Shown: piece after piece, positions 1 to 6,729 of the stretch | How positions within the stretch are numbered: the stretch's first letter is position 1 | Layout: every line of letters begins with the position of its first letter | Assembly: GCA_900544945.1 (NCBI GenBank) | Contig: UQXG01000063.1 | Span: 1 to 12,009 of the forward strand | Source: an uncultured Eubacteriales bacterium | Lineage (GTDB): Bacteria; Bacillota; Clostridia; Oscillospirales; Oscillospiraceae | Length of the DNA stretch: 12,009 nt | Reading direction: 5' to 3' | Position numbers and translations under genes: made by a program | The notes under the pieces: generated by a model | What the model saw: only the letters and a program-made list of their open reading frames with translations | Told to the model about the DNA's origin: nothing | Databases searched by the model: none

Positions 1-1
1 C

Positions 2-51
2 AGGCGATGCCTTCCTGATTAAAATTAAGATTTTAATCAGGAAATAGTATT
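2..51. repeat. Partial hairpin-array repeat at the window edge
   Basis: Seen: a perfect 14-bp stem (TTCCTGATTAAAAT at 12-25, ATTTTAATCAGGAA at 30-43) with loop TAAG, preceded by a small AGGC/GCCT stem (2-5 with 9-12) and followed by AATAGTATT (43-51). The GAAATAGTATT end matches, in reverse orientation, the AATACTATTTC end of the junction element at 4040-4123. It therefore looks like the tail of a related element cut by the window start. Arm sequences differ between the two while pairing is kept. It could also act as a terminator for an upstream gene, but no T-tract follows on the plus strand. Confidence 0.5.
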
Positions 52-67
52 AAAAGTCCCGGGAAGC

Positions 68-96
68 TTGCATTTGCCGGGAATCTGTGTCATAAT
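68..96 (+). promoter_or_regulatory. Candidate sigma-A promoter of the der operon
   Basis: A TTGCAT -35-like hexamer (68-73) and a CATAAT -10 hexamer (91-96) are separated by 17 bp, which puts transcription start near 103 and leaves a leader of about 30 nt before the der ATG. The -35 is poor but the spacing is ideal. The rpmB promoter in this window uses the same TTGCAT hexamer, also at 17 bp. Confidence 0.45.
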
Positions 97-131
97 AGAC
101 TGAGCCTTTGGAAAAGAAAGGATGTGTTTTC

Positions 132-1466
132 ATGGCAAAGCCACTGGTGGCCATTGTAGGCCGCCCCAACGTTGGCAAATCCATGCTGTTTAATAAGCTC
201 ACCGGTCAGCGCACCTCCATCGTGGAGGACACCCCCGGCGTCACCCGGGATCGGATCTACGGCACCTGCGAGTGGTGCGGCAGAACCTTCTCCCTGGTGG
301 ATACCGGCGGCATTGAACCGGGCACCGACAGCGATATGCTGAAATTTATGCGCCGTCAGGCGGAGATCGGCATCGAGCTGGCCGACGCCATCATTATGGT
401 GGCGGACGTGCGCAGCGGCGTCACCGCCGCCGATCAGGACGTGGCCACCATGCTGCGCAAGTCCGGCAAGCCCGTGGCTCTGGCCGTCAACAAGTGCGAC
501 TCCACGGGACTTGTGAATCCGGACGCCTTTGAGTTCTACTCCCTGGGCATCGGCGATCTGTTCGAGACCTCCGCCGTCCACGGCCACGGTACCGGCGATC
601 TGCTGGACTGGGTGCTGGAGAACATCCCGGATACCCAGGATGAGGAAGAGGACGACGATGTGATCAAGGTCGCCATTGTAGGCAAGCCCAATGTGGGCAA
701 GTCCAGCCTTCTCAACCGGATTCTGGGCGAGGAGCGGGTTATCGTCTCCAACGTAGCCGGTACCACCCGGGATGCCATCGACTCCTATTTTGAGAACGAA
801 ACCGGAAAATACTGCTTCATCGACACCGCCGGTATGCGCCGGAAGAGCAAGGTGGACGATGCCATCGAGAAGTACTCCAACATGCGCTCCATCAGCGCCA
901 TTGACCGGGCGGACGTATGCCTGATTCTGGTGGATGCCAATGACGGCGTCACCGAGCAGGACACCAAAATTGCGGGACTTGTCCACGAGGCCGGTAAGGC
1001 CGCCATCATCGTAGTCAACAAGTGGGACGCGGTGGAGGACAAGGAAACCAACACCATGCGGGACATGGAGGCCAAGGTTCGTTCCGGTCTGAGCTACATG
1101 CTCTACGCCCCGGTGCTCTTTATCTCCGCCCTTACCGGTGCCCGGGTGGACAAGCTCTTCCAGCTGATTCAGGACGTTCACGCCCAGAACACCATGCGCA
1201 TCACCACCGGCGCGCTGAACAGCGTCCTGGCCGATGCCACCGCCAGAGTCCAGCCTCCCACGGACAAGGGGCGCCGGCTGAAAATCTACTACATGACCCA
1301 GGCCAGCTCCAAGCCGCCCCACTTCGTTATTTTCTGCAACGACGCAAGGCTCTTCCACTTCTCCTACCAGCGGTATCTGGAAAATCAGATCCGGGAGGTT
1401 TTCGGCCTGCAGGGAACTCCCGTGCGCATTACCATCCGTCAGAAGGGCGACAAGGAGGAACAGTAA
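132..1466 (+). CDS. der: Ribosome biogenesis GTPase Der (EngA)
   Basis: Double GTPase needed for late 50S subunit assembly; it acts in the cytoplasm on the ribosome. The 444-residue protein has the full family layout. G domain 1 has P-loop GRPNVGKS (10-17), switch region DTPGVTRD (33-40), DTGG (57-60) and NKCD (120-123). An acidic linker (about 169-176) leads to G domain 2 with GKPNVGKS (184-191), DTAG (231-234) and NKWD (296-299). A KH-like RNA-binding domain (about 355-437) closes the protein. The ATG at 132 is chosen because AAGGA (118-122) sits 9 nt upstream and MAKP begins the conserved sequence; an in-frame TTG at 108 would add eight unconserved residues. It is the first gene of a cluster with plsY, gpsA and yitT and is separated from plsY by 1 bp. 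All key motifs are intact. Confidence 0.97.
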   Translation: MAKPLVAIVGRPNVGKSMLFNKLTGQRTSIVEDTPGVTRDRIYGTCEWCGRTFSLVDTGGIEPGTDSDMLKFMRRQAEIGIELADAIIMVADVRSGVTAADQDVATMLRKSGKPVALAVNKCDSTGLVNPDAFEFYSLGIGDLFETSAVHGHGTGDLLDWVLENIPDTQDEEEDDDVIKVAIVGKPNVGKSSLLNRILGEERVIVSNVAGTTRDAIDSYFENETGKYCFIDTAGMRRKSKVDDAIEKYSNMRSISAIDRADVCLILVDANDGVTEQDTKIAGLVHEAGKAAIIVVNKWDAVEDKETNTMRDMEAKVRSGLSYMLYAPVLFISALTGARVDKLFQLIQDVHAQNTMRITTGALNSVLADATARVQPPTDKGRRLKIYYMTQASSKPPHFVIFCNDARLFHFSYQRYLENQIREVFGLQGTPVRITIRQKGDKEEQ

Positions 1467-1467
1467 G

Positions 1468-2097
1468 GTGATACTTTCCATTGTCATCACCGCCGTGGTT
1501 GCCTACTTCCTGGGCAATCTCAACGGTGCCGTGCTGATCAGCCGGGCAGTTGCCCATGAGGATGTAAGAACCAAAGGCAGCGGCAACGCCGGACTGACCA
1601 ACTTCACCCGGAATTACGGCTCCGCCGCCTCGGTCTTCGTCATTGCCATTGATGTGGGCAAGGCGGTAGCCGGATGTTTACTCGGCGGGCTGCTGCTGAA
1701 ATCTTACGGCCATTACCTGGACGGTGTGGCTCTGGGCGGTCTGTTCGTGATTTTAGGCCACGATTTTCCCGTGCTTCTGGGCTTCAAGGGCGGCAAGGGC
1801 ATCCTCAGTGGTGTGACCGTCGCGCTGATGATGGACTGGCGCATTGGTCTCGGCGTATTCGGCATTTTCCTGCTTGCCTATTTTCTGACAAAATACGTTT
1901 CCCTGGGAAGCGTCCTGTCCTCCGGCTCCTTCGGCTTTTTCTACGCCTGGGCGCACTGGGGGGAGGGCTGGTTTCCCATCTGCGTGGGCTTCTGCCTGAG
2001 CTTTTTGCTGGTGTGGATGCACCGGGGCAATATTTCGCGGCTTCTCAAGGGTGAGGAGCGGAAAACAAATCTCTTTGGGAAAGGAAACAAACAATGA
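1468..2097 (+). CDS. plsY: Acyl-phosphate:glycerol-3-phosphate acyltransferase PlsY
   Basis: Integral membrane enzyme that transfers an acyl group from acyl-phosphate to sn-glycerol-3-phosphate, giving lysophosphatidate, the first step of phospholipid synthesis in Firmicutes. Length is 209 aa, normal for the family. The conserved cytoplasmic motifs are visible: GSGNAGLTN (37-45), GHDFPVLLGFKGGKG (97-111) and HRGNISRLLKGEE (185-197). About five hydrophobic segments surround them (roughly 2-24, 54-78, 86-104, 127-146, 151-183). The GTG start lies 9 nt after a strong AAGGAGG (1452-1458) that sits inside the der 3' end. The stop overlaps the gpsA start as ATGA, suggesting coupled translation with the enzyme that makes its substrate. 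Confidence 0.96.
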   Translation: MILSIVITAVVAYFLGNLNGAVLISRAVAHEDVRTKGSGNAGLTNFTRNYGSAASVFVIAIDVGKAVAGCLLGGLLLKSYGHYLDGVALGGLFVILGHDFPVLLGFKGGKGILSGVTVALMMDWRIGLGVFGIFLLAYFLTKYVSLGSVLSSGSFGFFYAWAHWGEGWFPICVGFCLSFLLVWMHRGNISRLLKGEERKTNLFGKGNKQ

Positions 2098-3092
2098 AGA
2101 CAGTCGTTATCGGAAGCGGTGCCTGGGGAACTGCCCTGGCTATCCGCCTGTGCAAGAACGGTCACGATGTGACCGTGTGGACCTTTGAAAAGGATCTGAT
2201 TCCCGAAATGGAAGCCACCCGCCGGAATCCCCGTCTTCCCAACGCGGTGCTGCCGGAGGGTCTGAAAATCAGCGGCGACTACGCCTGCGCCAAAGGCGCG
2301 AAGCTGGTAGTCATTGCCAGCCCCTCCGTTCCCCTTCGCAGTGTCAGCCGGGGCGTAGCACCTTACATCGACGAGGACGCGGTGGTTGTCTCCGTGACCA
2401 AGGGTCTGGAGCAGGAAACCTACCTGCGCATGAGCCAGGTGGTGGCTCAGGAAACCGGTCGGGACGTGGTGGTGCTCTGCGGCCCCAGCCATGCCGAGGA
2501 GGTTGCCATCGATGTGCCCACAGGTCTGCTCGCCGCCTCCACCGATCAGAAGAAGGCGGAATTTGTCCAGGACGCTTTCATGTCCGATACCCTGCGGGTA
2601 TACACCAGTGCCGACCCGGTGGGTGCGGAGCTGGGCGCGGCTTTGAAGAACGTCATCGCCCTGTGTGCCGGCATCACCGACGGCCTGGGCTTCGGTGACA
2701 ACACCAAGGCCATGCTCATGACCCGGGGCCTGACGGAAATCGCCCGGCTGGGCGTTGCCATGGGCGCCAAGAAGGAGACCTTCACCGGTCTGACCGGCGT
2801 AGGCGACCTGATTGTCACCTGCACCTCCATGCACTCCCGGAACCGCCGGGCGGGCATTCTCATCGGCAAGGGCGAGGATGTCCAGACCGCCATGAAGGAG
2901 GTGGGCGCTGTGGTAGAGGGCTACTACGCCGCCAAGTCCGCCTATGAGCTGGGTCGGAAAATGCACATTGACATGCCCATTACCGAGGCAGCCTACAAGG
3001 TTCTCTACGAGGGTGCGGACGCCCGTCAGGCGGTGCAGCAGCTGCTGACCCGTCAGCGCAAGTCCGAGTCCGAGAACCCGGGCTGGCTGTAA
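2094..3092 (+). CDS. gpsA: NAD(P)-dependent glycerol-3-phosphate dehydrogenase
   Basis: Reduces dihydroxyacetone phosphate to sn-glycerol-3-phosphate, the acceptor used by PlsY encoded just upstream. The 332-aa length is normal. N-terminal Rossmann motif GSGAWG (7-12), TKG (102-104), GPSHAEEV (130-137), GAALKN (181-186) with the presumed catalytic Lys185, GDLIVTCTS (237-245) and SRNRRAG (248-254) are all present. The start overlaps the plsY stop (ATGA), and a GGAAAGG-type RBS ends about 8 nt upstream. A plsY-gpsA pair next to der is a common Firmicute arrangement. Nothing is odd about the gene. Confidence 0.97.
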   Translation: MKTVVIGSGAWGTALAIRLCKNGHDVTVWTFEKDLIPEMEATRRNPRLPNAVLPEGLKISGDYACAKGAKLVVIASPSVPLRSVSRGVAPYIDEDAVVVSVTKGLEQETYLRMSQVVAQETGRDVVVLCGPSHAEEVAIDVPTGLLAASTDQKKAEFVQDAFMSDTLRVYTSADPVGAELGAALKNVIALCAGITDGLGFGDNTKAMLMTRGLTEIARLGVAMGAKKETFTGLTGVGDLIVTCTSMHSRNRRAGILIGKGEDVQTAMKEVGAVVEGYYAAKSAYELGRKMHIDMPITEAAYKVLYEGADARQAVQQLLTRQRKSESENPGWL

Positions 3093-3093
3093 G

Positions 3094-4041
3094 ATGAAGG
3101 GCGCCAAAAGCAAGCCTCCAAGCCTGGGGGGACTTTTTTCAAAGCTGACCCGATGGGTCAAAAGTGCCGGGCTGGAGGAGCTGAGAATCCGCAATTTCCT
3201 GCTGCTGATCGTAGCCGGCTGTGTCAACGCCATCGGCGTGACCATGTTCCTGGCTCCCGTGAATCTCTACGACAGCGGCATTTCCGGCACGTCCATGCTC
3301 CTGTGGCAGGCAACGCCGCCGGAATACACCTTGTCTTTGTTCCTGGTGATTCTGAACGTGCCCCTGTTCCTCTTCGGTCTGAAAAAGCAGGGCTGGTGCT
3401 TCACCGCCTACTCCATCTGGGCGGTGCTGATCTACTCCGCCGCCTCCTATCTGATTACCAACGTGCTGCCCGTGGACGTAAGCATCGCCTCCCCCTTCGC
3501 CGGGACGGATCTTCTGCTGTGCGCCATTTTCGGCGGACTGGTATCCGGTGCCGGCAGCGGCCTGACCATCCGTCTGGGCGGAGCCATTGACGGCATGGAG
3601 GTGCTGGGGGTCATTTTTGCCAAGGGTCTGGGAATCACCGTAGGCTCCTTTGTGATGATCTACAACGTGGCGCTGTATCTGGTCATCGGCGTGATTTTCC
3701 AGAGCTGGACTCTGCCGCTGTATTCCATCATCACCTATTTTGTGGGCAATAAAACCATCGACTTTATCGTCGAGGGCTTTGACAAGGCAAAATCCGTGAT
3801 GATCGTCACCATGCGTCAGGAGGATATCTGCCAGGCACTGTCTGAGGAATTCGGTCGGGGCATCACCCAGATCAACGCCCGGGGCTACTTCTCCGGAGCG
3901 GAAAAGTGTGTGATCTACTTTGTGGTGAACCGGTTCCAGATTCCCAAGGTCAAGCATCTGGTCACCTCCATCGACCCCGCCGCCTTCATCACCATTGCGG
4001 AGATTTCTGACGTAATGGGCACCAGCGTGAAACAGAAATAA
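3094..4041 (+). CDS. YitT family membrane protein (DUF2179 C-terminal domain)
   Basis: 315-aa membrane protein of the YitT family. Function is not established for most members; some are discussed as transporter-like. A polar N-terminal stretch of about 33 residues is followed by hydrophobic segments at roughly 34-56, 82-92, 105-125, 139-158 and 172-220, with glycine-rich loops (GISGTSMLL, GGLVSGAGSGL). The soluble C-terminal part (about 230-308, starting near KSVMIVT) matches the DUF2179 domain. The start is 1 bp after the gpsA stop and has no clear Shine-Dalgarno of its own, so translation is probably coupled. The stop codon TAA (4039-4041) forms the first bases of the junction element at 4040-4123, so that element sits in the immediate 3' UTR. 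Family assignment is firm; substrate and role are unknown. Confidence 0.92.
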   Translation: MKGAKSKPPSLGGLFSKLTRWVKSAGLEELRIRNFLLLIVAGCVNAIGVTMFLAPVNLYDSGISGTSMLLWQATPPEYTLSLFLVILNVPLFLFGLKKQGWCFTAYSIWAVLIYSAASYLITNVLPVDVSIASPFAGTDLLLCAIFGGLVSGAGSGLTIRLGGAIDGMEVLGVIFAKGLGITVGSFVMIYNVALYLVIGVIFQSWTLPLYSIITYFVGNKTIDFIVEGFDKAKSVMIVTMRQEDICQALSEEFGRGITQINARGYFSGAEKCVIYFVVNRFQIPKVKHLVTSIDPAAFITIAEISDVMGTSVKQK

Positions 4042-4123
4042 TACTATTTCTTAATAAAATGATTTCATCATTTTATTCTGCCGTTTCACGGCAGACCGCC
4101 TGGGCGGCGGTAAGAAATGTATT
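4040..4123. repeat. 84-bp palindromic element folding as a four-way junction
   Basis: Seen directly: imperfect terminal inverted repeats AATACTATTTCTTA (4040-4053) and TAAGAAATGTATT (4111-4123), differing by one bulged base, enclose three perfect hairpins. Arm 1 is AATAAAATGA/TCATTTTATT (4053-4062, 4068-4077). Arm 2 is CTGCCG/CGGCAG (4078-4083, 4089-4094). Arm 3 is ACCGCC/GGCGGT (4095-4100, 4106-4111). The arms abut with no unpaired base between them. Arms 1 and 2 share the loop TTTCA. This cloverleaf-like plan suggests a small non-autonomous mobile repeat or a structured 3' UTR RNA. A related partial copy appears at the window start. Identity with any named repeat family is not claimed. Confidence 0.7.
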
Positions 4124-4163
4124 GACTTCGTTTTTTAGCGGCAGTGGGCGCAATCCTGCGGCC

Positions 4164-4191
4164 TAATAAAACGCTTTTAAGCGTTTTATTA
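4164..4191. repeat. AT-rich inverted repeat downstream of yitT
   Basis: Perfect 11-bp stem TAATAAAACGC (4164-4174) and GCGTTTTATTA (4181-4191) with loop TTTTAA. Its outer arm resembles arm 1 of the adjacent junction element (AATAAAA...TTTTATT), so it may belong to the same kind of repeat. It could also be a weak bidirectional terminator. The bases between the two elements (4124-4163) hold only a weak CGCA/TGCG hairpin (4149-4160). Confidence 0.5.
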
Positions 4192-4226
4192 AAAACTCGT
4201 ATAAGAAGCAACGTCAAAACGAGCAG

Positions 4227-4259
4227 CGGCTCCTCCGGAACTTCCGGGGGAGCCGTTTT
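4227..4259 (+). terminator. Rho-independent terminator of the der-plsY-gpsA-yitT operon
   Basis: A 12-bp GC-rich stem with one G-T wobble (CGGCTCCTCCGG at 4227-4238, CCGGGGGAGCCG at 4244-4255), loop AACTT, followed by TTTT (4256-4259). It lies about 190 bp past the yitT stop, so the operon transcript would carry the junction element in its 3' UTR. Confidence 0.7.
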
Positions 4260-4289
4260 CTGTCGTCATTTATTGGGACGCGCCAAAAC

Positions 4290-4369
4290 AGAAGCTGTCA
4301 TTGCAAGCCGAAAAGTTAACGATGGCGACCTCATCCGCCCCCTGGGCACCTTCTCCTCTCAGGAGAAGG
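4290..4369. repeat. Degenerate intergenic repeat with a 9-bp hairpin
   Basis: The stretch contains a GTCATTGCAAGCC-type segment, then CCTCATCCGCCCC, then a perfect hairpin CCTTCTCCT (4349-4357), loop CTC, AGGAGAAGG (4361-4369). Similar intergenic sequences are, from memory, frequent in Oscillospirales genomes; this cannot be tested here. The long plus-strand reading frame across this stretch (4144-4434) has no family resemblance and consists mainly of these hairpins, so I see no gene between 4042 and 4426. Confidence 0.4.
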
Positions 4370-4374
4370 CTTGG

Positions 4375-4408
4375 AAAATAAAAAACGCTGCTGAAATCTC
4401 AGCAGCGT
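4375..4408 (-). terminator. rpmB terminator (possibly bidirectional)
   Basis: Perfect 10-bp stem ACGCTGCTGA (4385-4394) and TCAGCAGCGT (4399-4408), 4-nt loop. Read on the minus strand it is followed by TTTTT-A-TTTT, an excellent intrinsic terminator 18 bp past the rpmB stop. On the plus strand it is followed by ATTTTATAT, so it may also stop residual read-through from the yitT side. Confidence 0.85.
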
Positions 4409-4426
4409 ATTTTATATGCCAGGAAA

Positions 4427-4615
4427 TCAGATAGCACGCTCGACCTTATTGGAGCGGAGGCATCTGGTACAAGCGTACACATGGCAGGGAGTTCCGTTAA
4501 CGACAGCCTTAACGCGCTTGACGTTGGGCTTCCATGCACGATTGGAACGTCTGTGGGAGTGGGAGACCTTGATACCGAAGGTTACGCCCTTGCCACAAAA
4601 ATCACACTTAGCCAT
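4427..4615 (-). CDS. rpmB: 50S ribosomal protein L28 (bL28), zinc-binding form
   Basis: 62-aa ribosomal protein of the large subunit. The sequence runs MAKCDFCGKG, a HSHRRSNRAWKPN core (18-31) and a lysine-rich C-terminus. Two CxxC pairs (C4/C7 and C49/C52) are kept, so this is the zinc-ribbon (C+) form and not the cysteine-free paralogue that some bacteria use under zinc shortage. The ATG at 4615 has GGAGGT 7 nt upstream (4623-4628 on the plus strand). A GTG at 4624 would overlap that RBS and is rejected. The gene is monocistronic: own promoter, own terminator, divergent from hprK. Confidence 0.96.
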   Translation of the reverse strand: MAKCDFCGKGVTFGIKVSHSHRRSNRAWKPNVKRVKAVVNGTPCHVYACTRCLRSNKVERAI

Positions 4616-4675
4616 TCTTTGCACCTCCCATCCGGATGTTTTCTCAACAAACTACGCCTCTACAGGCGCTTGATT

Positions 4676-4704
4676 ATGATACCAGACTTTTCCCAAAAAT
4701 GCAA
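4676..4704 (-). promoter_or_regulatory. rpmB promoter with extended -10
   Basis: On the minus strand, TTGCAT (4699-4704) and TATCAT (4676-4681) are 17 bp apart, and the -10 is preceded by TGG (extended -10). Start of transcription would fall near 4669. The leader then begins with a small CGCCT/AGGCG hairpin (4655-4659 with 4664-4668). The T-tracts at 4709-4733 lie at about -40 to -64, the position of an UP element. Confidence 0.7.
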
Positions 4705-4708
4705 GCAC

Positions 4709-4733
4709 TTTTTTCGATTTTTTTCGTTTTTTT
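4709..4733. promoter_or_regulatory. Three phased T-tracts between divergent promoters
   Basis: Runs of 6, 7 and 7 T (4709-4714, 4718-4724, 4727-4733) begin 9 bp apart, separated only by CGA and CG. Such near-helical phasing is typical of bent, UP-like DNA. It sits directly upstream of the -35 boxes of both rpmB and hprK and could stimulate both. Confidence 0.5.
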
Positions 4734-4742
4734 GAAAATGGG

Positions 4743-4771
4743 TTGATATTCCTCGGTTGGGGGGCTATAAT
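4743..4771 (+). promoter_or_regulatory. hprK operon promoter
   Basis: TTGATA (4743-4748), 17-bp spacer, perfect TATAAT (4766-4771). Transcription should start near 4778, which excludes the in-frame ATG at 4770 (it overlaps the -10) as the hprK start and supports the ATG at 4806. Confidence 0.8.
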
Positions 4772-4805
4772 GAAGAAGAAATACGCAGTAAAAGGGGCCG
4801 AAGCC

Positions 4806-5753
4806 ATGATCGATACCTATTCCGTACCGCTGAAAACTCTGGTAGATGAGTTTCATCTGGAAATCGCCTACGCCTCCACGGACTATTCCTCCATCCGCAT
4901 CACCGTGGAGGATGTGTCCCGGCCGGGACTTCAGCTGGCCGGGTTCTTCGACCACTATGAGCCCATGCGTGTGCAGCTCATGGGCAACGTGGAAATGAGC
5001 TATGTGGGCAAACTGACCCCCGCCAACCGCAGTGCCATTTTCGACCGGCTGTTCTCCTACAAGTTCCCGGCTCTGATCATCGCCCGGGGGATTCAGCCCC
5101 ACCAGGAAATGCTGGAAATGGCACATAAGCACAACATCACCATTCTCCTTTCCAAGGAGCCTACCAGTGCCATCGCCTCGTCCATCATCTCCTACCTGAA
5201 AACCGCCCTGGCGCCCCGGGTCACCCGCCACGGCGTGCTGGTGGAGGTCTACGGCGAGGGAATCCTCCTCACCGGCGACAGCGGCATCGGCAAGTCCGAG
5301 TGCGCCGTGGAGCTTCTGAAGCGTGGTCACCGGCTCATTGCCGACGACGCGGTAGAGATCCGCAAGCTCTCCCCCAACTCTCTCATCGGCGCCGCCCCTG
5401 CCCTGATCCGAAACTATGTGGAGCTACGGGGCATCGGCATCATCAACGTAGCGAAGCTTTTCGGCATGGGCTCCGTGAAAATGGAAAATGAAATCAACCT
5501 GGTCATGAACATCGTGCCCTGGAACACACTGGAGGCTTACGACCGACTGGGTCTGGAAGAGCACTACACCGAGATTCTGGGCGTGAAGGTGCCCATGAAT
5601 ACCATTCCCATCACCCCAGGGCGGAATCTGGCGGTGATTCTGGAGGTGGCGGCCATGAACAACCGTCAGAAAAAAATGGGCTACAACGCCGCTCTGGAGT
5701 TCACTGAGCAGATCAACCAGCACTTTGACGAAAATGCAGGGAAACAAGGATGA
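4806..5753 (+). CDS. hprK: HPr kinase/phosphorylase
   Basis: Bifunctional enzyme that phosphorylates and dephosphorylates the regulatory serine of HPr (and Crh-like partners), linking sugar status to catabolite control in Firmicutes. The 315-aa protein has the N-terminal regulatory domain (about 1-130). The catalytic domain has His142 (RHGVLVEVYG), Walker A GDSGIGKS (157-164), ADDAVEI with the paired Asp residues, the signature ELRGIGIINV, and the C-terminal PGRNLAVILEVAAMN and KKMGYNAA segments. The start at 4806 gives MIDTYSVPLK, the usual family N-terminus, with AAAGGGG 8 nt upstream (4791-4797). Longer frames from 4743 or 4770 begin in or before the promoter. The stop overlaps the next gene (ATGA), so hprK, the RluA gene and the S51 gene form an operon. 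Here hprK is not next to lgt or ptsH, as it often is elsewhere. Confidence 0.96.
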   Translation: MIDTYSVPLKTLVDEFHLEIAYASTDYSSIRITVEDVSRPGLQLAGFFDHYEPMRVQLMGNVEMSYVGKLTPANRSAIFDRLFSYKFPALIIARGIQPHQEMLEMAHKHNITILLSKEPTSAIASSIISYLKTALAPRVTRHGVLVEVYGEGILLTGDSGIGKSECAVELLKRGHRLIADDAVEIRKLSPNSLIGAAPALIRNYVELRGIGIINVAKLFGMGSVKMENEINLVMNIVPWNTLEAYDRLGLEEHYTEILGVKVPMNTIPITPGRNLAVILEVAAMNNRQKKMGYNAALEFTEQINQHFDENAGKQG

Positions 5754-6727
5754 AAGAATTTACCATCGGCTCCAACGACGCAGGCCAGCGGCTTGACCGC
5801 TTCTTAGCCAAGGCCGTTCCCTTGCTGCCCGCCTCCCTGGCGCAAAAATACATCCGGCTCAAGCGCATCAAGTGCAACGGCAAGCGCATTGACCGGGACA
5901 CCCGCTTAAATGCCGGCGACGTTTTGCAGCTATACATCAACGACGAATTTTTCGATAAGCCCCGGCAGGACAATGCCTATCTGACGGTAGCCGCCCCTAA
6001 GCTGAACATCGTCTACGAGGATGAGAACATTCTGCTGGTGGACAAGCAGCCGGGGCTGGCGGTGCACCCCCATGACGGAGCGGAGTACGGCAGGACTCTC
6101 ATTGACCATATCCAGTCCTACCTCTACCAGAAGCGGGAATGGCGTCCCAGAGAGGAAAACGCCTTCACCCCTGCCCTTTGCAACCGGATTGACCGGAATA
6201 CCGGGGGCATTGTCATCGCCGCCAAAACCGCCGAGGCTCTGCGGGTGATGAATCAGAAGGTAAAAGATCGGGAGCTGGACAAGCGGTATCTGGCCATTGT
6301 GGAGGGCACCCCAAAGCCCAAAGAAGGCAGTCTGAAAGGCTACCTCTTCAAGGATGCGAAAAAGAACCGGGTCTTTGTCACCGACACCCCCCAGCCCGGT
6401 TCCAAAACCTGCCAGACCAATTACCGGGTGCTTGCCAGTCGGGAGGGACTGTCTTTGGTGGAATGCGAGCTGATTACCGGGCGAACCCATCAGATTCGTG
6501 CCCAGTTTGCCCATGCCGGACACCCCCTGCTGGGCGACGGCAAATACGGTAAGCTGGACAAGCGATTTGACCGGAATTATCAGGCTCTCTATTCCTACAA
6601 GCTCCGCTTTGCCTTCACAACCGATGCAGGCTCCCTGAACGACCTGAACGGGAAGTGCTTTCAGGTGGACAAGGTGGACTTTGTGGAGGAATACTTTCCG
6701 GGCTTTGCCATCCCCAAGGAGAAATGA
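5750..6727 (+). CDS. RluA-family RNA pseudouridine synthase
   Basis: Isomerises uridine to pseudouridine in structured RNA, probably 23S rRNA; the exact site cannot be read from sequence. 325 aa. An N-terminal S4-type RNA-binding domain (about 10-65: QRLDRFLAK, IRLKRIKCNGKRI, AGD) precedes the catalytic domain. That domain has VDKQPGLAVHP (97-107), the active-site motif RIDRNTGG (146-153, catalytic Asp148) and ITGRTHQIRAQFAHAGHPLLGDGKYG. The usual motif reads HRLDRDTSG; this protein has Asn in place of the first His, Ile for Leu, and NTGG for DTSG. These are conservative variants seen in clostridial members and do not touch the Asp. ATG at 5750 overlaps the hprK stop, with an AAGG-rich stretch upstream. 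Confidence 0.93.
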   Translation: MKEFTIGSNDAGQRLDRFLAKAVPLLPASLAQKYIRLKRIKCNGKRIDRDTRLNAGDVLQLYINDEFFDKPRQDNAYLTVAAPKLNIVYEDENILLVDKQPGLAVHPHDGAEYGRTLIDHIQSYLYQKREWRPREENAFTPALCNRIDRNTGGIVIAAKTAEALRVMNQKVKDRELDKRYLAIVEGTPKPKEGSLKGYLFKDAKKNRVFVTDTPQPGSKTCQTNYRVLASREGLSLVECELITGRTHQIRAQFAHAGHPLLGDGKYGKLDKRFDRNYQALYSYKLRFAFTTDAGSLNDLNGKCFQVDKVDFVEEYFPGFAIPKEK

Positions 6728-6729
6728 CC

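Noticed and set aside
108..131. Upstream TTG start for der
   Set aside because: It overlaps the RBS region and adds eight residues not expected in Der; the ATG at 132 is well placed.
90..1490. 466-aa open frame on the minus strand across der
   Set aside because: It is antisense to a fully conserved GTPase gene, has no family resemblance, and is explained by GC-rich codon bias. The same holds for the long minus frames at 1941-3245, 3139-3957 and 5930-6523.
4122..4150. Promoter starting with TTGACT after the junction element
   Set aside because: No -10-like hexamer at 16-18 bp; the downstream sequence is GC-rich and no gene follows on plus before rpmB on minus.
4144..4434. 96-aa plus-strand open frame in the intergenic region
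   Set aside because: It runs through three hairpins and two terminators, has no RBS, and encodes no recognisable sequence.
4743..4805. Longer N-terminus for hprK (TTG 4743 or ATG 4770)
   Set aside because: These codons lie in the -35 and -10 boxes of a well-formed promoter, so they would be upstream of the transcript start.
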